Source: Paenibacillus bouchesdurhonensis (GTDB taxonomy: Bacteria > Bacillota > Bacilli > Paenibacillales > Paenibacillaceae). Taken from it: a stretch of DNA of 64,000 bases. Below are positions 1 through 9,211 of this stretch, in pieces (positions within the stretch are counted from its first letter, which is position 1; every line of letters begins with the position of its first letter). Both the position numbers and the translations under genes were made by a program. Below the pieces are notes generated by a model, which saw only the letters and a program-made list of their open reading frames with translations, was not told where the DNA came from and ran no database searches. The stretch is taken from contig NZ_LT732547.1 in NCBI RefSeq assembly GCF_900155685.1, forward strand, positions 455,648 to 519,647. Reading direction: 5' to 3'.

Positions 1-3000
1 TGTTGCAGTTGTCTGGAAATCTGGATCGCATCAAGCTGCAAAAGGCATTCGACACCTTAATTCGCAGGTATGAGGCGTTCAGAACCTCTTTCCAGCTTAG
101 AGAGGGCGAACTTGTGCAAATCGTGCATCCGGAAGTCGCATTTGCGATCCGGGAGACGGCCATTGCGGATGAGCCTGCTCGAATCAAGGAAACCATCCGG
201 CAATTTGTTCAGCCTTTCAACCTGCAGCAGGCGCCGTTAATTCGCGCGGGGCTGGCAAGCCTCGGTGCGGACAAGCATATCCTGATGATCGACATGCACC
301 ATATCGTCTCGGATGGAGAATCTGTACGCCTGCTGGTCGAGGAGCTAAGCCTGTTGTACAGCGGCAAGGAGCGGGACGATATGGCATCGCGGGTAGAGTA
401 TAAGGATTATGCGGTATGGCAAAGCAAAATGCTTCAGTCGGAAGCCTATGGCCGGCAGGAGCAATACTGGCTGAAGCGCTTCGCGGGAGAATTGCCGGTG
501 CTGACGCTTCCTACCGATTATGCGCGTCCGCAATTGCAGAGCTTCGAGGGGGACAGCGTGACGGTTAGGATCGATAGCGACTTAAGCTCTCGCATACTTG
601 GAGCGGCTGCGCGGACAGGGACTACCTTGTATATGTTCCTGCTTGCCGCGTACAACATCCTCTTATCCAAATATGCGAACCAGGAGGATATTATCGTTGG
701 CACGCCGACTGCGGGCAGATCGCGGAAGGAGCTGGAGGGCATCATAGGGATGTTTGTTAACACCCTCGCAATCCGTACTCAGCCTGAAGGGCATAAACAT
801 TTTGGGGATTTCCTGAAGGAAGTGAAGGAGCATTCACTGCAGGCGTTTGAGAATCAACAGATCCAGTACGAGGATCTGCTGGAGAAGCTGGAGGTCGCGC
901 GGGATGTAAGCCGTAATCCGCTGTTTGACACGATGTTCGCTGTGGATAATGTCGGGGTAGAGGAGATCCGACTGGAAGGTCTGCACATGGCGCCCTATCC
1001 GTTCGATAATAGGACATCCAAATTCGATTTGATGGTTACGGCGGCAGAAGAGGGGGTAGAGATCCGTTTGGATGTCGAATATGCCGTCAAGCTCTTCCGT
1101 AAAGACACGATTCAGCGCTTGATTGCGCACTATGTTCAAATTTTGCGGGCTGTTACGGCAGACATGGAAATTAGATTGTGCGACATCGGTCTGCTCCTGG
1201 AGGAGGAGCGGCGGCAAATTCTCGCAGACTTCAATGATACGGCAACCTACTATCCGCGCCAAACGATCCATGAGCTGTTCGAGGAGCAGGCTGAACAGCA
1301 GGCAGATCGTATCGCGGTTGTCTGCGGCGATACCGAGCTGACTTACCGCGAGCTTAACGCCAAGGCCAACCAGCTTGCCGCAATTTTGCGGAACAAAGGA
1401 GTTGGTCCAGACCGAATTGTGGCGATCATCGGGGATCGGACATTGGAAATGATCATCGGCATGCTGGCGATTCTGAAGGCGGGAGGCGCTTATCTTCCGA
1501 TCGATCCGGATTATCCGATGGATCGGGTCGAATATTTTCTTAAGAATAGCGAGGCCCAAGTGCTGCTTGCCCGAAGCTGCTATGCAGACAAAGCGATCGA
1601 TGGCGTAGAAGCCGTCGTGCTGGATTACGAGCAGCTGAACGATCTTGCTGCGCCTAATCTCCGGCACGAGACTAACCCTGGTCATCTCGCTTATGTCATG
1701 TATACCTCAGGATCCACGGGGCTGCCAAAGGGGGTTATGGTCGAGCATCTTGGTGTCGCCCGGCTGGTCAGGAATACGAATTATGTACGCTTCACGAAAG
1801 AGGATCGCGTGCTGCAGACAGCGGCTCCCGTATTCGATGTCAGCGTATTTGATATTTGGGGAGCGCTGCTGAATGGAGCGCGGCTGTATTTGGTTGATAA
1901 ATTTACTCTGCTTGATCCGATCCGGGTTGAATCCGTACTTCAGAAGCATCACATCACGACGCTATGGCTCACTTCGCCGCTATTTACCCAATTCGCCCAG
2001 CAAAAACCGGAAATGTTCCGTACGGTAAGCTACTTGATCGTCGGCGGCGATATTCTCTCTCCGAAGCATATCCAGCTTGTGAGGGAGCATTGCGAGCAAT
2101 TGACTGTTGTGAACGGGTACGGGCCGACGGAGAACACTTCGTTCTCCTGCTGCTTCATCATCGAAGAGGCCTATGAGAAAAGCGTGCCGATTGGGCCGCC
2201 GATCAGCAATTCTACGGCATACATCGTCGACAAATACGGGAGCCTGAATCCAATCGGCGTGCCTGGAGAGCTCTGGGTCGGCGGGGACGGTGTGGCCCGC
2301 GGATATATGAACAATGAAGAGCTGACTAGGCAGAAATTCATTCCGAATCCTTTTGTCCCAGGGGATCGGGTATATCGGACTGGGGATGCGGCAAGATGGC
2401 TTCCTGACGGTTCTATCGAGTTTATTGGCAGAATGGACAATCAGGTTAAGATCAGAGGGTTTCGAGTTGAAATTGGCGAGATCGAAAGTGTTCTTCTTAG
2501 CCATCCGGCGGTCAAGGAAGTCGTCATTCTCGTTAAGGACTATGAAGAAACGAACAAATTCCTCTGTGCTTATGTAGTAGCTGACGAGGAACTGACTGTC
2601 CTGTCCGTTAAGGAATATATGGCCGAGCAGCTGCCCGACTATATGATCCCGTCCGCATTCGTATTCATGGAGCAGCTTCCGCTGAACGTTAATGGCAAGG
2701 TCGACCGCAAAGCGCTCCCAGAACCGGAATACCGGGGTGACGATGTGGAATACACCGCACCAAGAGATGAGCATGAGCAGGTGGTTGTTCAGGTTTGGTC
2801 GGAAATTCTGGGCATCGAGCGGATCAGTGTCCATGATAATTTCTTTGCGCTTGGAGGCCATTCGTTAAAGGCCATGCAAATGGTATCGAAGCTGGCGGAG
2901 TGCGGATGGAACATCAGCATCAATCAGGTATTCGCCCATCAGACTCCCGCCGAATTGGCGGCTTATGCCCAGCGGGCGACCCCTGCCGAGAAACAGCGGA

Positions 3001-4649
3001 TCACGGATATTCAGAAGGCGGAGCAGTGGCTTAGCGGCCGCCTGCAGCGTTCATGCGAATGGAAGACCTACTTCGTCGAGGACGAGGAATATTATGTCGT
3101 TCATATACTCGGCCTGGATGAAGCGTTGAAGCAGGAAGCTGAGACCTTGATCGCCGAGCATTTGGATGAGCGTCTACATCCGCATTACTTGACAGACGCC
3201 GGGAATCAGAATGGCGATGCAATACATTTGAGCTTGGATCGGGAGGAGCTGAATGCACGGCTCCAATTAAGGCAGATAGAAGCCGCTGCCTGGGTGGATG
3301 GCATGCTTGAGCCGATCGCGCGCATGCAGGAGCTCTATGCACAGGGAATCACGGGCGGACAGATTGTAAAGGAATACGGAATATCCCCTTCGCAAATGTA
3401 TCATTTCAAGCATAAAGACGTGTCGGGAACAATGGTGAAATGGAAGCAAGCGATTCAACCGGAGCTGCTGCGCCAGGTGCTCCAGCAGATTGTATCCCGA
3501 GAAGAAGTGATGCGCAGCGTACTGGTTCAAGGAAATGGAGAGGAGGGGTACTGGCGGCTGCATGAATGCTCGGAACAGCTAGCCCTGCCGATCATCGATA
3601 TTTCCCAATTCGAGCAAGGCACGCAGAGGGAGATATTGAAGTCGCTCATGAACAAATTTTTTATTAAGCCGTATTCAGACGTGGATCCGCTCATGTACCG
3701 CGTGCTGCTGGTCAAGCAGAGTGTGAAGGAATATTTGCTGCTGCTTCCGTTCTCGCACACCATTTTCGATTACATGAGCAATGAAGTCCTCCGCAGCCAA
3801 GTGGTTGAAGGCTACGAGCTTCTCCGCCAAGGAAAGGCAGCCGAGCCGAAACAGAGCGCGACGTTTACGGACTTCATAGCGCAAATCAGCCGAGGCCCGG
3901 AAGGGATTTCGGCCAAGCAAATTCATGAGCTCTATGACCTTCGGAGCTTCGGGGCGGCGTCGAGACAGATTGCTGCGGCAATGCAGACGCGAGGCGGCGA
4001 CCCAGCTATAATGACGGTCGTCAACCATAGCATTAATCTTGACCTGCAAGCGGATGGGCAGAAGGATGCAGAGAGCAAGTGGAAGCTGGCCGTGGGCATC
4101 TTTGTCGAATTTTTCAGCGCATATCTGGGGATGGAGCAGATTCCGATGTGGATGACCCATTTTGGAAGACAGTATGGGGAGGCGGCTTATTTCAACATCG
4201 TCGGCGAATGCATCGACTACATTCCTATGCTGCTGGATCGGAACCAGGATATGGATATGCAGTGTAAATTGATCAGCAAGAAGCTGCAATCTGCCTCCGA
4301 CTACAACCTTCATTTTGCGAATCTGCTGTATAACGATTCGATGGATTCGGCTTTTATGGAAGCGAGAAGTGCTTTGCTTGCCGCCTTTGAGGAAATGCCA
4401 GTCAACTTCAATTATCTTGGCGAGCTGAGTGAAGAAGCAGACTTAGATTACTTGGATGCAGAAGGTGTGAATTGCGATGATTCGAACCGGATTCTCTATA
4501 TGACCTGGCATCAGGGCAACCATATTCACATTACGCTGGCGCTCCCTGCAAAGGAGAATAGCGAATCCATCCGGAGCCTGCTGGATAAAGCAGCCGAGGA
4601 ACAGATCAAGGGGAATACTTCTGCACGACTGAAAGGTGTAAACATATGA
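1..4649 (+). CDS. Nonribosomal peptide synthetase, C-A-PCP plus atypical terminal C/E-like domain (5' partial)
   Basis: This is the C-terminal 1548 residues of an NRPS; the gene runs in from before the window, because the first visible residues are already inside a condensation domain. Domains in order: condensation (HHIVSDG near residue 98), adenylation (YTSGSTGLPKG near 567, NGYGPTEN near 706, then YRTGD), peptidyl carrier (LGGHSLK, pantetheine serine near 953), then about 540 residues related to condensation/epimerization domains. In that last part the usual HHxxxDG is replaced by SHTIFDY (near 1252), while an epimerization-like FNYLGEL survives near 1469. Adenylation-pocket residues begin D-V-x-x-F; I cannot assign the amino acid. 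No thioesterase follows, so release or transfer is done elsewhere. The stop overlaps the exporter start (ATGA). The C-A-PCP call is certain; the activity of the last domain is not. Confidence 0.93.
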   Translation, partial: LQLSGNLDRIKLQKAFDTLIRRYEAFRTSFQLREGELVQIVHPEVAFAIRETAIADEPARIKETIRQFVQPFNLQQAPLIRAGLASLGADKHILMIDMHHIVSDGESVRLLVEELSLLYSGKERDDMASRVEYKDYAVWQSKMLQSEAYGRQEQYWLKRFAGELPVLTLPTDYARPQLQSFEGDSVTVRIDSDLSSRILGAAARTGTTLYMFLLAAYNILLSKYANQEDIIVGTPTAGRSRKELEGIIGMFVNTLAIRTQPEGHKHFGDFLKEVKEHSLQAFENQQIQYEDLLEKLEVARDVSRNPLFDTMFAVDNVGVEEIRLEGLHMAPYPFDNRTSKFDLMVTAAEEGVEIRLDVEYAVKLFRKDTIQRLIAHYVQILRAVTADMEIRLCDIGLLLEEERRQILADFNDTATYYPRQTIHELFEEQAEQQADRIAVVCGDTELTYRELNAKANQLAAILRNKGVGPDRIVAIIGDRTLEMIIGMLAILKAGGAYLPIDPDYPMDRVEYFLKNSEAQVLLARSCYADKAIDGVEAVVLDYEQLNDLAAPNLRHETNPGHLAYVMYTSGSTGLPKGVMVEHLGVARLVRNTNYVRFTKEDRVLQTAAPVFDVSVFDIWGALLNGARLYLVDKFTLLDPIRVESVLQKHHITTLWLTSPLFTQFAQQKPEMFRTVSYLIVGGDILSPKHIQLVREHCEQLTVVNGYGPTENTSFSCCFIIEEAYEKSVPIGPPISNSTAYIVDKYGSLNPIGVPGELWVGGDGVARGYMNNEELTRQKFIPNPFVPGDRVYRTGDAARWLPDGSIEFIGRMDNQVKIRGFRVEIGEIESVLLSHPAVKEVVILVKDYEETNKFLCAYVVADEELTVLSVKEYMAEQLPDYMIPSAFVFMEQLPLNVNGKVDRKALPEPEYRGDDVEYTAPRDEHEQVVVQVWSEILGIERISVHDNFFALGGHSLKAMQMVSKLAECGWNISINQVFAHQTPAELAAYAQRATPAEKQRITDIQKAEQWLSGRLQRSCEWKTYFVEDEEYYVVHILGLDEALKQEAETLIAEHLDERLHPHYLTDAGNQNGDAIHLSLDREELNARLQLRQIEAAAWVDGMLEPIARMQELYAQGITGGQIVKEYGISPSQMYHFKHKDVSGTMVKWKQAIQPELLRQVLQQIVSREEVMRSVLVQGNGEEGYWRLHECSEQLALPIIDISQFEQGTQREILKSLMNKFFIKPYSDVDPLMYRVLLVKQSVKEYLLLLPFSHTIFDYMSNEVLRSQVVEGYELLRQGKAAEPKQSATFTDFIAQISRGPEGISAKQIHELYDLRSFGAASRQIAAAMQTRGGDPAIMTVVNHSINLDLQADGQKDAESKWKLAVGIFVEFFSAYLGMEQIPMWMTHFGRQYGEAAYFNIVGECIDYIPMLLDRNQDMDMQCKLISKKLQSASDYNLHFANLLYNDSMDSAFMEARSALLAAFEEMPVNFNYLGELSEEADLDYLDAEGVNCDDSNRILYMTWHQGNHIHITLALPAKENSESIRSLLDKAAEEQIKGNTSARLKGVNI

Positions 4650-5923
4650 GAGACTCAAGAAACATCGCGATCTTCAGTTTAAGTCGTTTAATTACGGAGC
4701 TGGGAACGTCCATTTTCCGCTTTGCGCTCAGTCTGTATATTTTGGATCTCACCGGTTCAGCGAGCATGTTCGCCCTCGTATTAAGTTTTACTTACATTCC
4801 GGGCATCTTCGTGAATATTTTCGCCGGAGTGTTCGTGGATCGCAGCAATAAGAAGCGGATTATGGTTATTACCGACTTCCTTAGCGGCACATCGATTTTA
4901 CTGTTAATGCTTATGTTTCAATTTTTCCATGACAGCATCTTGCTCTTTATTGTGTATGCGATGGTGATGAGCACGCTCCAGGCCTTCTTTACGCTGACGA
5001 TTAATTCGTCTGTGCCCAACATCGTTGCTCCTGAACGGGTAGCTACGGTGAATTCCAGCAACCAGAGCATAGGGGCTCTGATCAGTATTTTGGGTCCCGT
5101 GCTTGGGGCTGTTGCCTACAGTAAATTCGGCCTGGAGAAAATCTTCCTGATTGAAGGGATCGCGTTCATCCTTTCCGGTTTTCTTAATATGGCGCTGAAG
5201 TTCTCATCCCGCAAGGAGCAAATGGGGGAAATCAAGCCGTATGTGGAAAGTTTGAAGGAGGTGTACCAGTACATCAGGCAGCGTGCTGCGATCAAATATT
5301 TGCTATCGATATTCGTCGTAGTCAATTTTGTCATCGCTCCAGCGGTTTCGCTGATTCTGCCCTTTATTGTTTATCAAGCGCTGGATATGACGCCTCAGCA
5401 GCTGTCGTTCATTGAAGCCGCGTTAGCGGTAGGCGTGATTATTGGAGCTATTGTTGTTTCGGTACCCAAGATTAATCGTTTTATCACTAACAAGATTTTT
5501 ATTCTAATTCAATTGCAGGGATTCGTCATCGCCATGTGGATGTTTCCGAAATGGCCGATCTTTGATATGAGTGCAAAGATTACGCTTATGGTCGGCTTTA
5601 TGATCGTCTTGGCGCTGACGGGTGCACTAAATACGATGGGCAATATTCCTATGCTCTCGTATGTGCAAATCTATATTCCCGAGCGAATCAGAGCCAGTAT
5701 TCTTGGAGTGGTAAACACGGTGACAACCATTGCAGTGCCTGTTGGCATGTGGGTATACGGTGCTGCACTGGAGGGGATGGATTGGTCTTATATCACCGTA
5801 GTTTCTGGAGCAGGTCTATTCGCTGTTGGTTTTATAGCCTACCGCAACCGCGAGCTTAGAGAGTTCTTCACCCAGGATGCCGAGCCGGAGCCGGTGAGAG
5901 CAGTGAAAGTGCATGAAGCCTGA
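4646..5923 (+). CDS. MFS transporter, probable exporter of the NRPS product
   Basis: A 425-residue integral membrane protein with the hydrophobic segment pattern of a 12-helix major facilitator. It has an early loop motif AGVFVDRSNKKR (about residues 58-69), typical of the loop between helices 2 and 3 in the EntS/MFS_3 branch. The ATG overlaps the NRPS stop codon by four bases (ATGA), so the two are translationally coupled and one operon. By context it would export or confer self-resistance to the peptide made by the upstream synthetase; that is inference, since the substrate cannot be read from sequence. The length is normal for the family and no defect is visible. Confidence 0.88.
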   Translation: MRDSRNIAIFSLSRLITELGTSIFRFALSLYILDLTGSASMFALVLSFTYIPGIFVNIFAGVFVDRSNKKRIMVITDFLSGTSILLLMLMFQFFHDSILLFIVYAMVMSTLQAFFTLTINSSVPNIVAPERVATVNSSNQSIGALISILGPVLGAVAYSKFGLEKIFLIEGIAFILSGFLNMALKFSSRKEQMGEIKPYVESLKEVYQYIRQRAAIKYLLSIFVVVNFVIAPAVSLILPFIVYQALDMTPQQLSFIEAALAVGVIIGAIVVSVPKINRFITNKIFILIQLQGFVIAMWMFPKWPIFDMSAKITLMVGFMIVLALTGALNTMGNIPMLSYVQIYIPERIRASILGVVNTVTTIAVPVGMWVYGAALEGMDWSYITVVSGAGLFAVGFIAYRNRELREFFTQDAEPEPVRAVKVHEA

Positions 5924-5969
5924 CATGGATGATGAGAAAACGATAATCGATGAGGAGGATGAATGAAAG

Positions 5970-7229
5970 ATGAAGACGTTCGAAATGCTGGAGTCCAATG
6001 TTAGGTCGTATTGCAGAAGTTTCCCGGTCATATTCGATAAAGCGAAGGGCGAACAGTTATATGCCGACACCGGAGAAGCCTATATCGATTTTTTTGCAGG
6101 CGCCGGGGCGCTCAACTACGGGCATAACAATGAATTTATGAAGTCAAAAATCATGGAATATGTGTCTCAAGATCGGATTATGCACGGGCTCGATATGTAT
6201 ACAAAGGCGAAGGAGGATTTTATCGCTTCTTTCTCGGAGCATATTCTGAAGCCTCAGTCCTTGGACTATAAGCTGCAATTTTGCGGCCCAACGGGTACGA
6301 ATGCGGTGGAAGCGGCATTGAAGCTGGCCCGGAAGGTCAAGGGCAGAACGAGCGTCTTTGCCTTTATGGGCGGATTTCATGGGATGTCCCTGGGAAGTCT
6401 GTCGATCACGAGCAGCAATTCGATGCGCGAAAGCGCGGGAATGCCGCTGAACAACGTGACTTTCATTCCTTATGGGCAGTCGTTCGAGGGAATGGATACG
6501 ATCCGTTACATGGAGCATATTCTGTCCGATACACACTCTGGGGTCGGCAAGCCGGCAGCGATCATATTGGAGACCGTGCAAGCGGAGGGCGGAATTAATG
6601 TAGCCGAGATCGAGTGGCTGCAAAGCCTGCGCCAGTTGTGCGACGAGCACGATATTCTGCTGATCATCGATGATATCCAGGTAGGCTGCGGCAGAACGGG
6701 GCCGTTCTTCTCATTCGAGCGTGCGGGGATCGTGCCGGACATCGTCATTTTATCCAAATCGATCAGCGGCTACGGCCTGCCGATGTCCTTGCTTTTGATC
6801 AAGCCGGAACTGGACATCTGGAGTCCAGGCGAGCATAATGGAACGTTCCGGGGGAATCAGCTTGCCTTCGTTACCGCCAAGGCGGCATTGGAATTCAGGA
6901 TGGCGGAGAGACTGGGCGAGCAGGTGCGGGAAAAGGAAGCCTTTATCAAGCAGTATCTACAAAATGAGATCGCACCTTTAGATGCTGACCTGAAGTTCCG
7001 GGGCATCGGCATGATTTGGGGCATTGATGTTTCTCATCTGGGCGAGGAAATCGCTAGAGAAATCACGGCCAATTGCTTTAAGAACGGCCTTATTCTAGAG
7101 CGGGCCGGTCGAAATGATACGGTGATCAAGATCATGCCTCCGCTAACGATCAGTGTAGAGAACTTGAAGCGAGGCTGCGATATTATTACTGAGAGCTTCA
7201 GCAAGGTCTGCCATACTTTTAGTCATTAA
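5970..7229 (+). CDS. Diaminobutyrate--2-oxoglutarate aminotransferase (EctB/DABA-AT type)
   Basis: A 419-residue class III PLP-dependent aminotransferase. Family signatures: FCGPTGTNAVEAALKLA (about 104-120), the cofactor-binding Asp in LLIIDDIQVGCGRTG (about 230-244), and the Schiff-base lysine in ILSKSISGYGLP (Lys near 263). The FCGPTGTNAVEAA form is characteristic of L-2,4-diaminobutyrate:2-oxoglutarate aminotransferases such as EctB and the enzymes feeding Dab to polymyxin-type NRPSs. No ectA or ectC follows, and the gene sits 46 bp after the exporter, so it most likely supplies Dab to the peptide synthetase rather than making ectoine. The start at 5970 is preceded by GAGGAGG at 12-bp spacing; the two nearer ATGs are out of frame. 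Confidence 0.88.
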   Translation: MKTFEMLESNVRSYCRSFPVIFDKAKGEQLYADTGEAYIDFFAGAGALNYGHNNEFMKSKIMEYVSQDRIMHGLDMYTKAKEDFIASFSEHILKPQSLDYKLQFCGPTGTNAVEAALKLARKVKGRTSVFAFMGGFHGMSLGSLSITSSNSMRESAGMPLNNVTFIPYGQSFEGMDTIRYMEHILSDTHSGVGKPAAIILETVQAEGGINVAEIEWLQSLRQLCDEHDILLIIDDIQVGCGRTGPFFSFERAGIVPDIVILSKSISGYGLPMSLLLIKPELDIWSPGEHNGTFRGNQLAFVTAKAALEFRMAERLGEQVREKEAFIKQYLQNEIAPLDADLKFRGIGMIWGIDVSHLGEEIAREITANCFKNGLILERAGRNDTVIKIMPPLTISVENLKRGCDIITESFSKVCHTFSH

Positions 7230-7270
7230 TCGTTTAGGCCCTGAAATATAAGGGATGGACATATTCATTC

Positions 7271-7309
7271 GGGAAGTTGCCGCTTGTTACGGGCAATTTC
7301 CCTTTTTTT
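7271..7309 (+). terminator. Rho-independent terminator closing the NRPS operon
   Basis: GGGAAGTTGCC pairs with GGCAATTTCCC (one G-T pair) around a short loop, followed directly by seven T. It lies 41 bp after the aminotransferase stop and before the sensor kinase gene. Confidence 0.9.
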
Positions 7310-7387
7310 GTATTATTATTATAGCTTTCCAAATAAGAAAATTGATAAGAGGTATGTTATAATAAGCGATATTCTGAGGAGGTTAGC

Positions 7388-9211
7388 ATGGGGATCGGCA
7401 ATATATACCGTAAATATTTCAAGAATAATCTGTTTATGAAAATAATTTTTTTCTTTTCCATCGTTACGATTGTGACAATAATAACGTTCTCTTACCTGAT
7501 GTTTCTATCCATGTCGGAAGCCGCCATACAGCGGCAGATGAATGTTCAGAAGCGAGCCGTTGAAAGCGTTAGCATCTATATCAGCCGCAAGTACGAATCC
7601 GTCCAGAACATGATTCGCGATGTTTACCGGGACAGCGAGCTCGCCAACAATACCTCTTTTTTTATGGAGCATCCCTATGAGGAGTATGTTCGTTTCAGAT
7701 TGGATAAGTTCTATAACGATAGCGGGGCAACGACTGATGCCGTGCAATTTTTCCGCAATAAAATGGAGGATGATCCCGACATTCGCAGCTTGATGCTATA
7801 TAGTGCGGATCAACAGCATTTATATGCCTACAATCAGCATAAGCAGTTCAAAATCATTTCCACCAACGCCGCTCGTTCATTCATACCTGATGCCATGTAT
7901 TTGGAAGAAGAAGCCCAGGTCTCTATCCCGAACGTTTGGGTGCGGAAAACGATTAGTTTGCCGGACGACCCCATGTACTCGCTTCGCGTGCCGATAAACA
8001 ACAAGCAATCGCTGCGCAATATCGGACAACTGCTCGTATTTTTTGACGGGGAGCGGATTTGGGATAGTCTAGCCAACTATCGGGAGGATCTTAAAGGAAC
8101 GATTGTTGTGCTGTCCGCGGATGGCAATGTGCTGTTCGATTCGTCAAATACGTTTTATGGCCAGAAGTACCCTTATGCCGAGCAGCTTAACTCGATTTAT
8201 GATACGGGTGTCATCGGCGGGGGCATGACTGTAACGAAGCTGACCCAGAGCCAGGGAGGCTTCACCGTTCTCAGTGCCGTTCCTAAAGAGGAAATCGCCG
8301 CCACCTATGAGGGCATCCGGAACTCAATCATTATGATCGCCTTGGTTTGTATAGTGGTGGCTATCGTCGTTCCCTCCTTGTTCATCGGCAATTTTGCCAA
8401 ACGAACCTATAACATTATCCGTTTTATGAGAAAGGTGAAGAAGGGCGACCTGAAGGCGCGCATCGAAGATTCTCGGGAGGATGAGCTTGGCCAAATTTCC
8501 AAGAGCTTCAATGATATGCTTGACGAATTGAACCTGTATATCGACCGGGTACTTAAGGCGGAAATCAAACAGAAGCATACCGAGCTTGCTGCGCTGGAGG
8601 CCAGGGTGAATCCCCACTTCTTATACAACACGCTTGAGGTTATCCGCATGCGGGCCATATCGCAAGGAGCTGGCGATGTGGCGGAGATGATCTACAGCTT
8701 GTCGGTTCTTTTCAAAAGCTATGTTCAGCAAAAGACCAACTACACGCTGAAGGATGAGCTGGAGGCCTGCCAATTGTATCTTGAGCTGTTTCGCATCCGC
8801 TATAGGGATAAATTCGCTTATACGATCCATTGCGACAAGTCCTTCGAGAGAATCCCGATTTTTAAGATGTCCTTGCAGCCGATCATTGAAAATTACATTT
8901 TGCACGGCATGAGACTTGATCGAAATGACAATCATATAGAAATATTCGTCGAGTCCAGCGGTGACGATTGCATCGTTCGGGTCAAGGATAACGGAAAGGG
9001 CATACAACCGGAACGGTTGGAGCAAATCATCTTGGGGCTATCCCGTCCGCAGGAGAACGCGGAGTCCTTCGGGCTGCGCAGCATACATGAAAGATTGGAG
9101 CTGCTCTTTGGAGAGAGCTACGGCTTGGAAATAGAAAGCGAGGAAGGACGGGGCACGACACTGACCGTACGTTTTCCCCGGCAGGGAGAGGGGGTAATCT
9201 ATCATGTTTAA
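7388..9211 (+). CDS. Two-component sensor histidine kinase, YesM family
   Basis: 607 residues. A membrane helix near 18-40, an extracytoplasmic sensing region of about 265 residues, a second helix near 312-335, a HAMP linker, and then the His_kinase/HATPase_c pair typical of YesM. The phospho-acceptor His lies in EARVNPHFLYNTLE (about 405-418) and the ATP-binding N/G boxes include DNGKGI (about 537-542). Such kinases in Paenibacillus sit next to carbohydrate importers and sense extracellular sugars or the binding protein. The gene overlaps the response regulator by 8 bp and precedes an LplABC-type importer, so it most likely controls the mannoside locus to the right. The ATG at 7388 follows GAGGAGG. 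Confidence 0.93.
   Translation: MGIGNIYRKYFKNNLFMKIIFFFSIVTIVTIITFSYLMFLSMSEAAIQRQMNVQKRAVESVSIYISRKYESVQNMIRDVYRDSELANNTSFFMEHPYEEYVRFRLDKFYNDSGATTDAVQFFRNKMEDDPDIRSLMLYSADQQHLYAYNQHKQFKIISTNAARSFIPDAMYLEEEAQVSIPNVWVRKTISLPDDPMYSLRVPINNKQSLRNIGQLLVFFDGERIWDSLANYREDLKGTIVVLSADGNVLFDSSNTFYGQKYPYAEQLNSIYDTGVIGGGMTVTKLTQSQGGFTVLSAVPKEEIAATYEGIRNSIIMIALVCIVVAIVVPSLFIGNFAKRTYNIIRFMRKVKKGDLKARIEDSREDELGQISKSFNDMLDELNLYIDRVLKAEIKQKHTELAALEARVNPHFLYNTLEVIRMRAISQGAGDVAEMIYSLSVLFKSYVQQKTNYTLKDELEACQLYLELFRIRYRDKFAYTIHCDKSFERIPIFKMSLQPIIENYILHGMRLDRNDNHIEIFVESSGDDCIVRVKDNGKGIQPERLEQIILGLSRPQENAESFGLRSIHERLELLFGESYGLEIESEEGRGTTLTVRFPRQGEGVIYHV

Noticed and set aside
834..2861. Long open frames on the minus strand over the NRPS gene (283 and 293 codons)
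   Set aside because: They are antisense shadows of a strongly conserved coding region, with no ribosome-binding sites and no recognisable protein features.
1..7229. Assignment as a polymyxin synthetase cluster
   Set aside because: The Dab aminotransferase fits, but the visible adenylation pocket and the odd terminal domain do not support naming the product.
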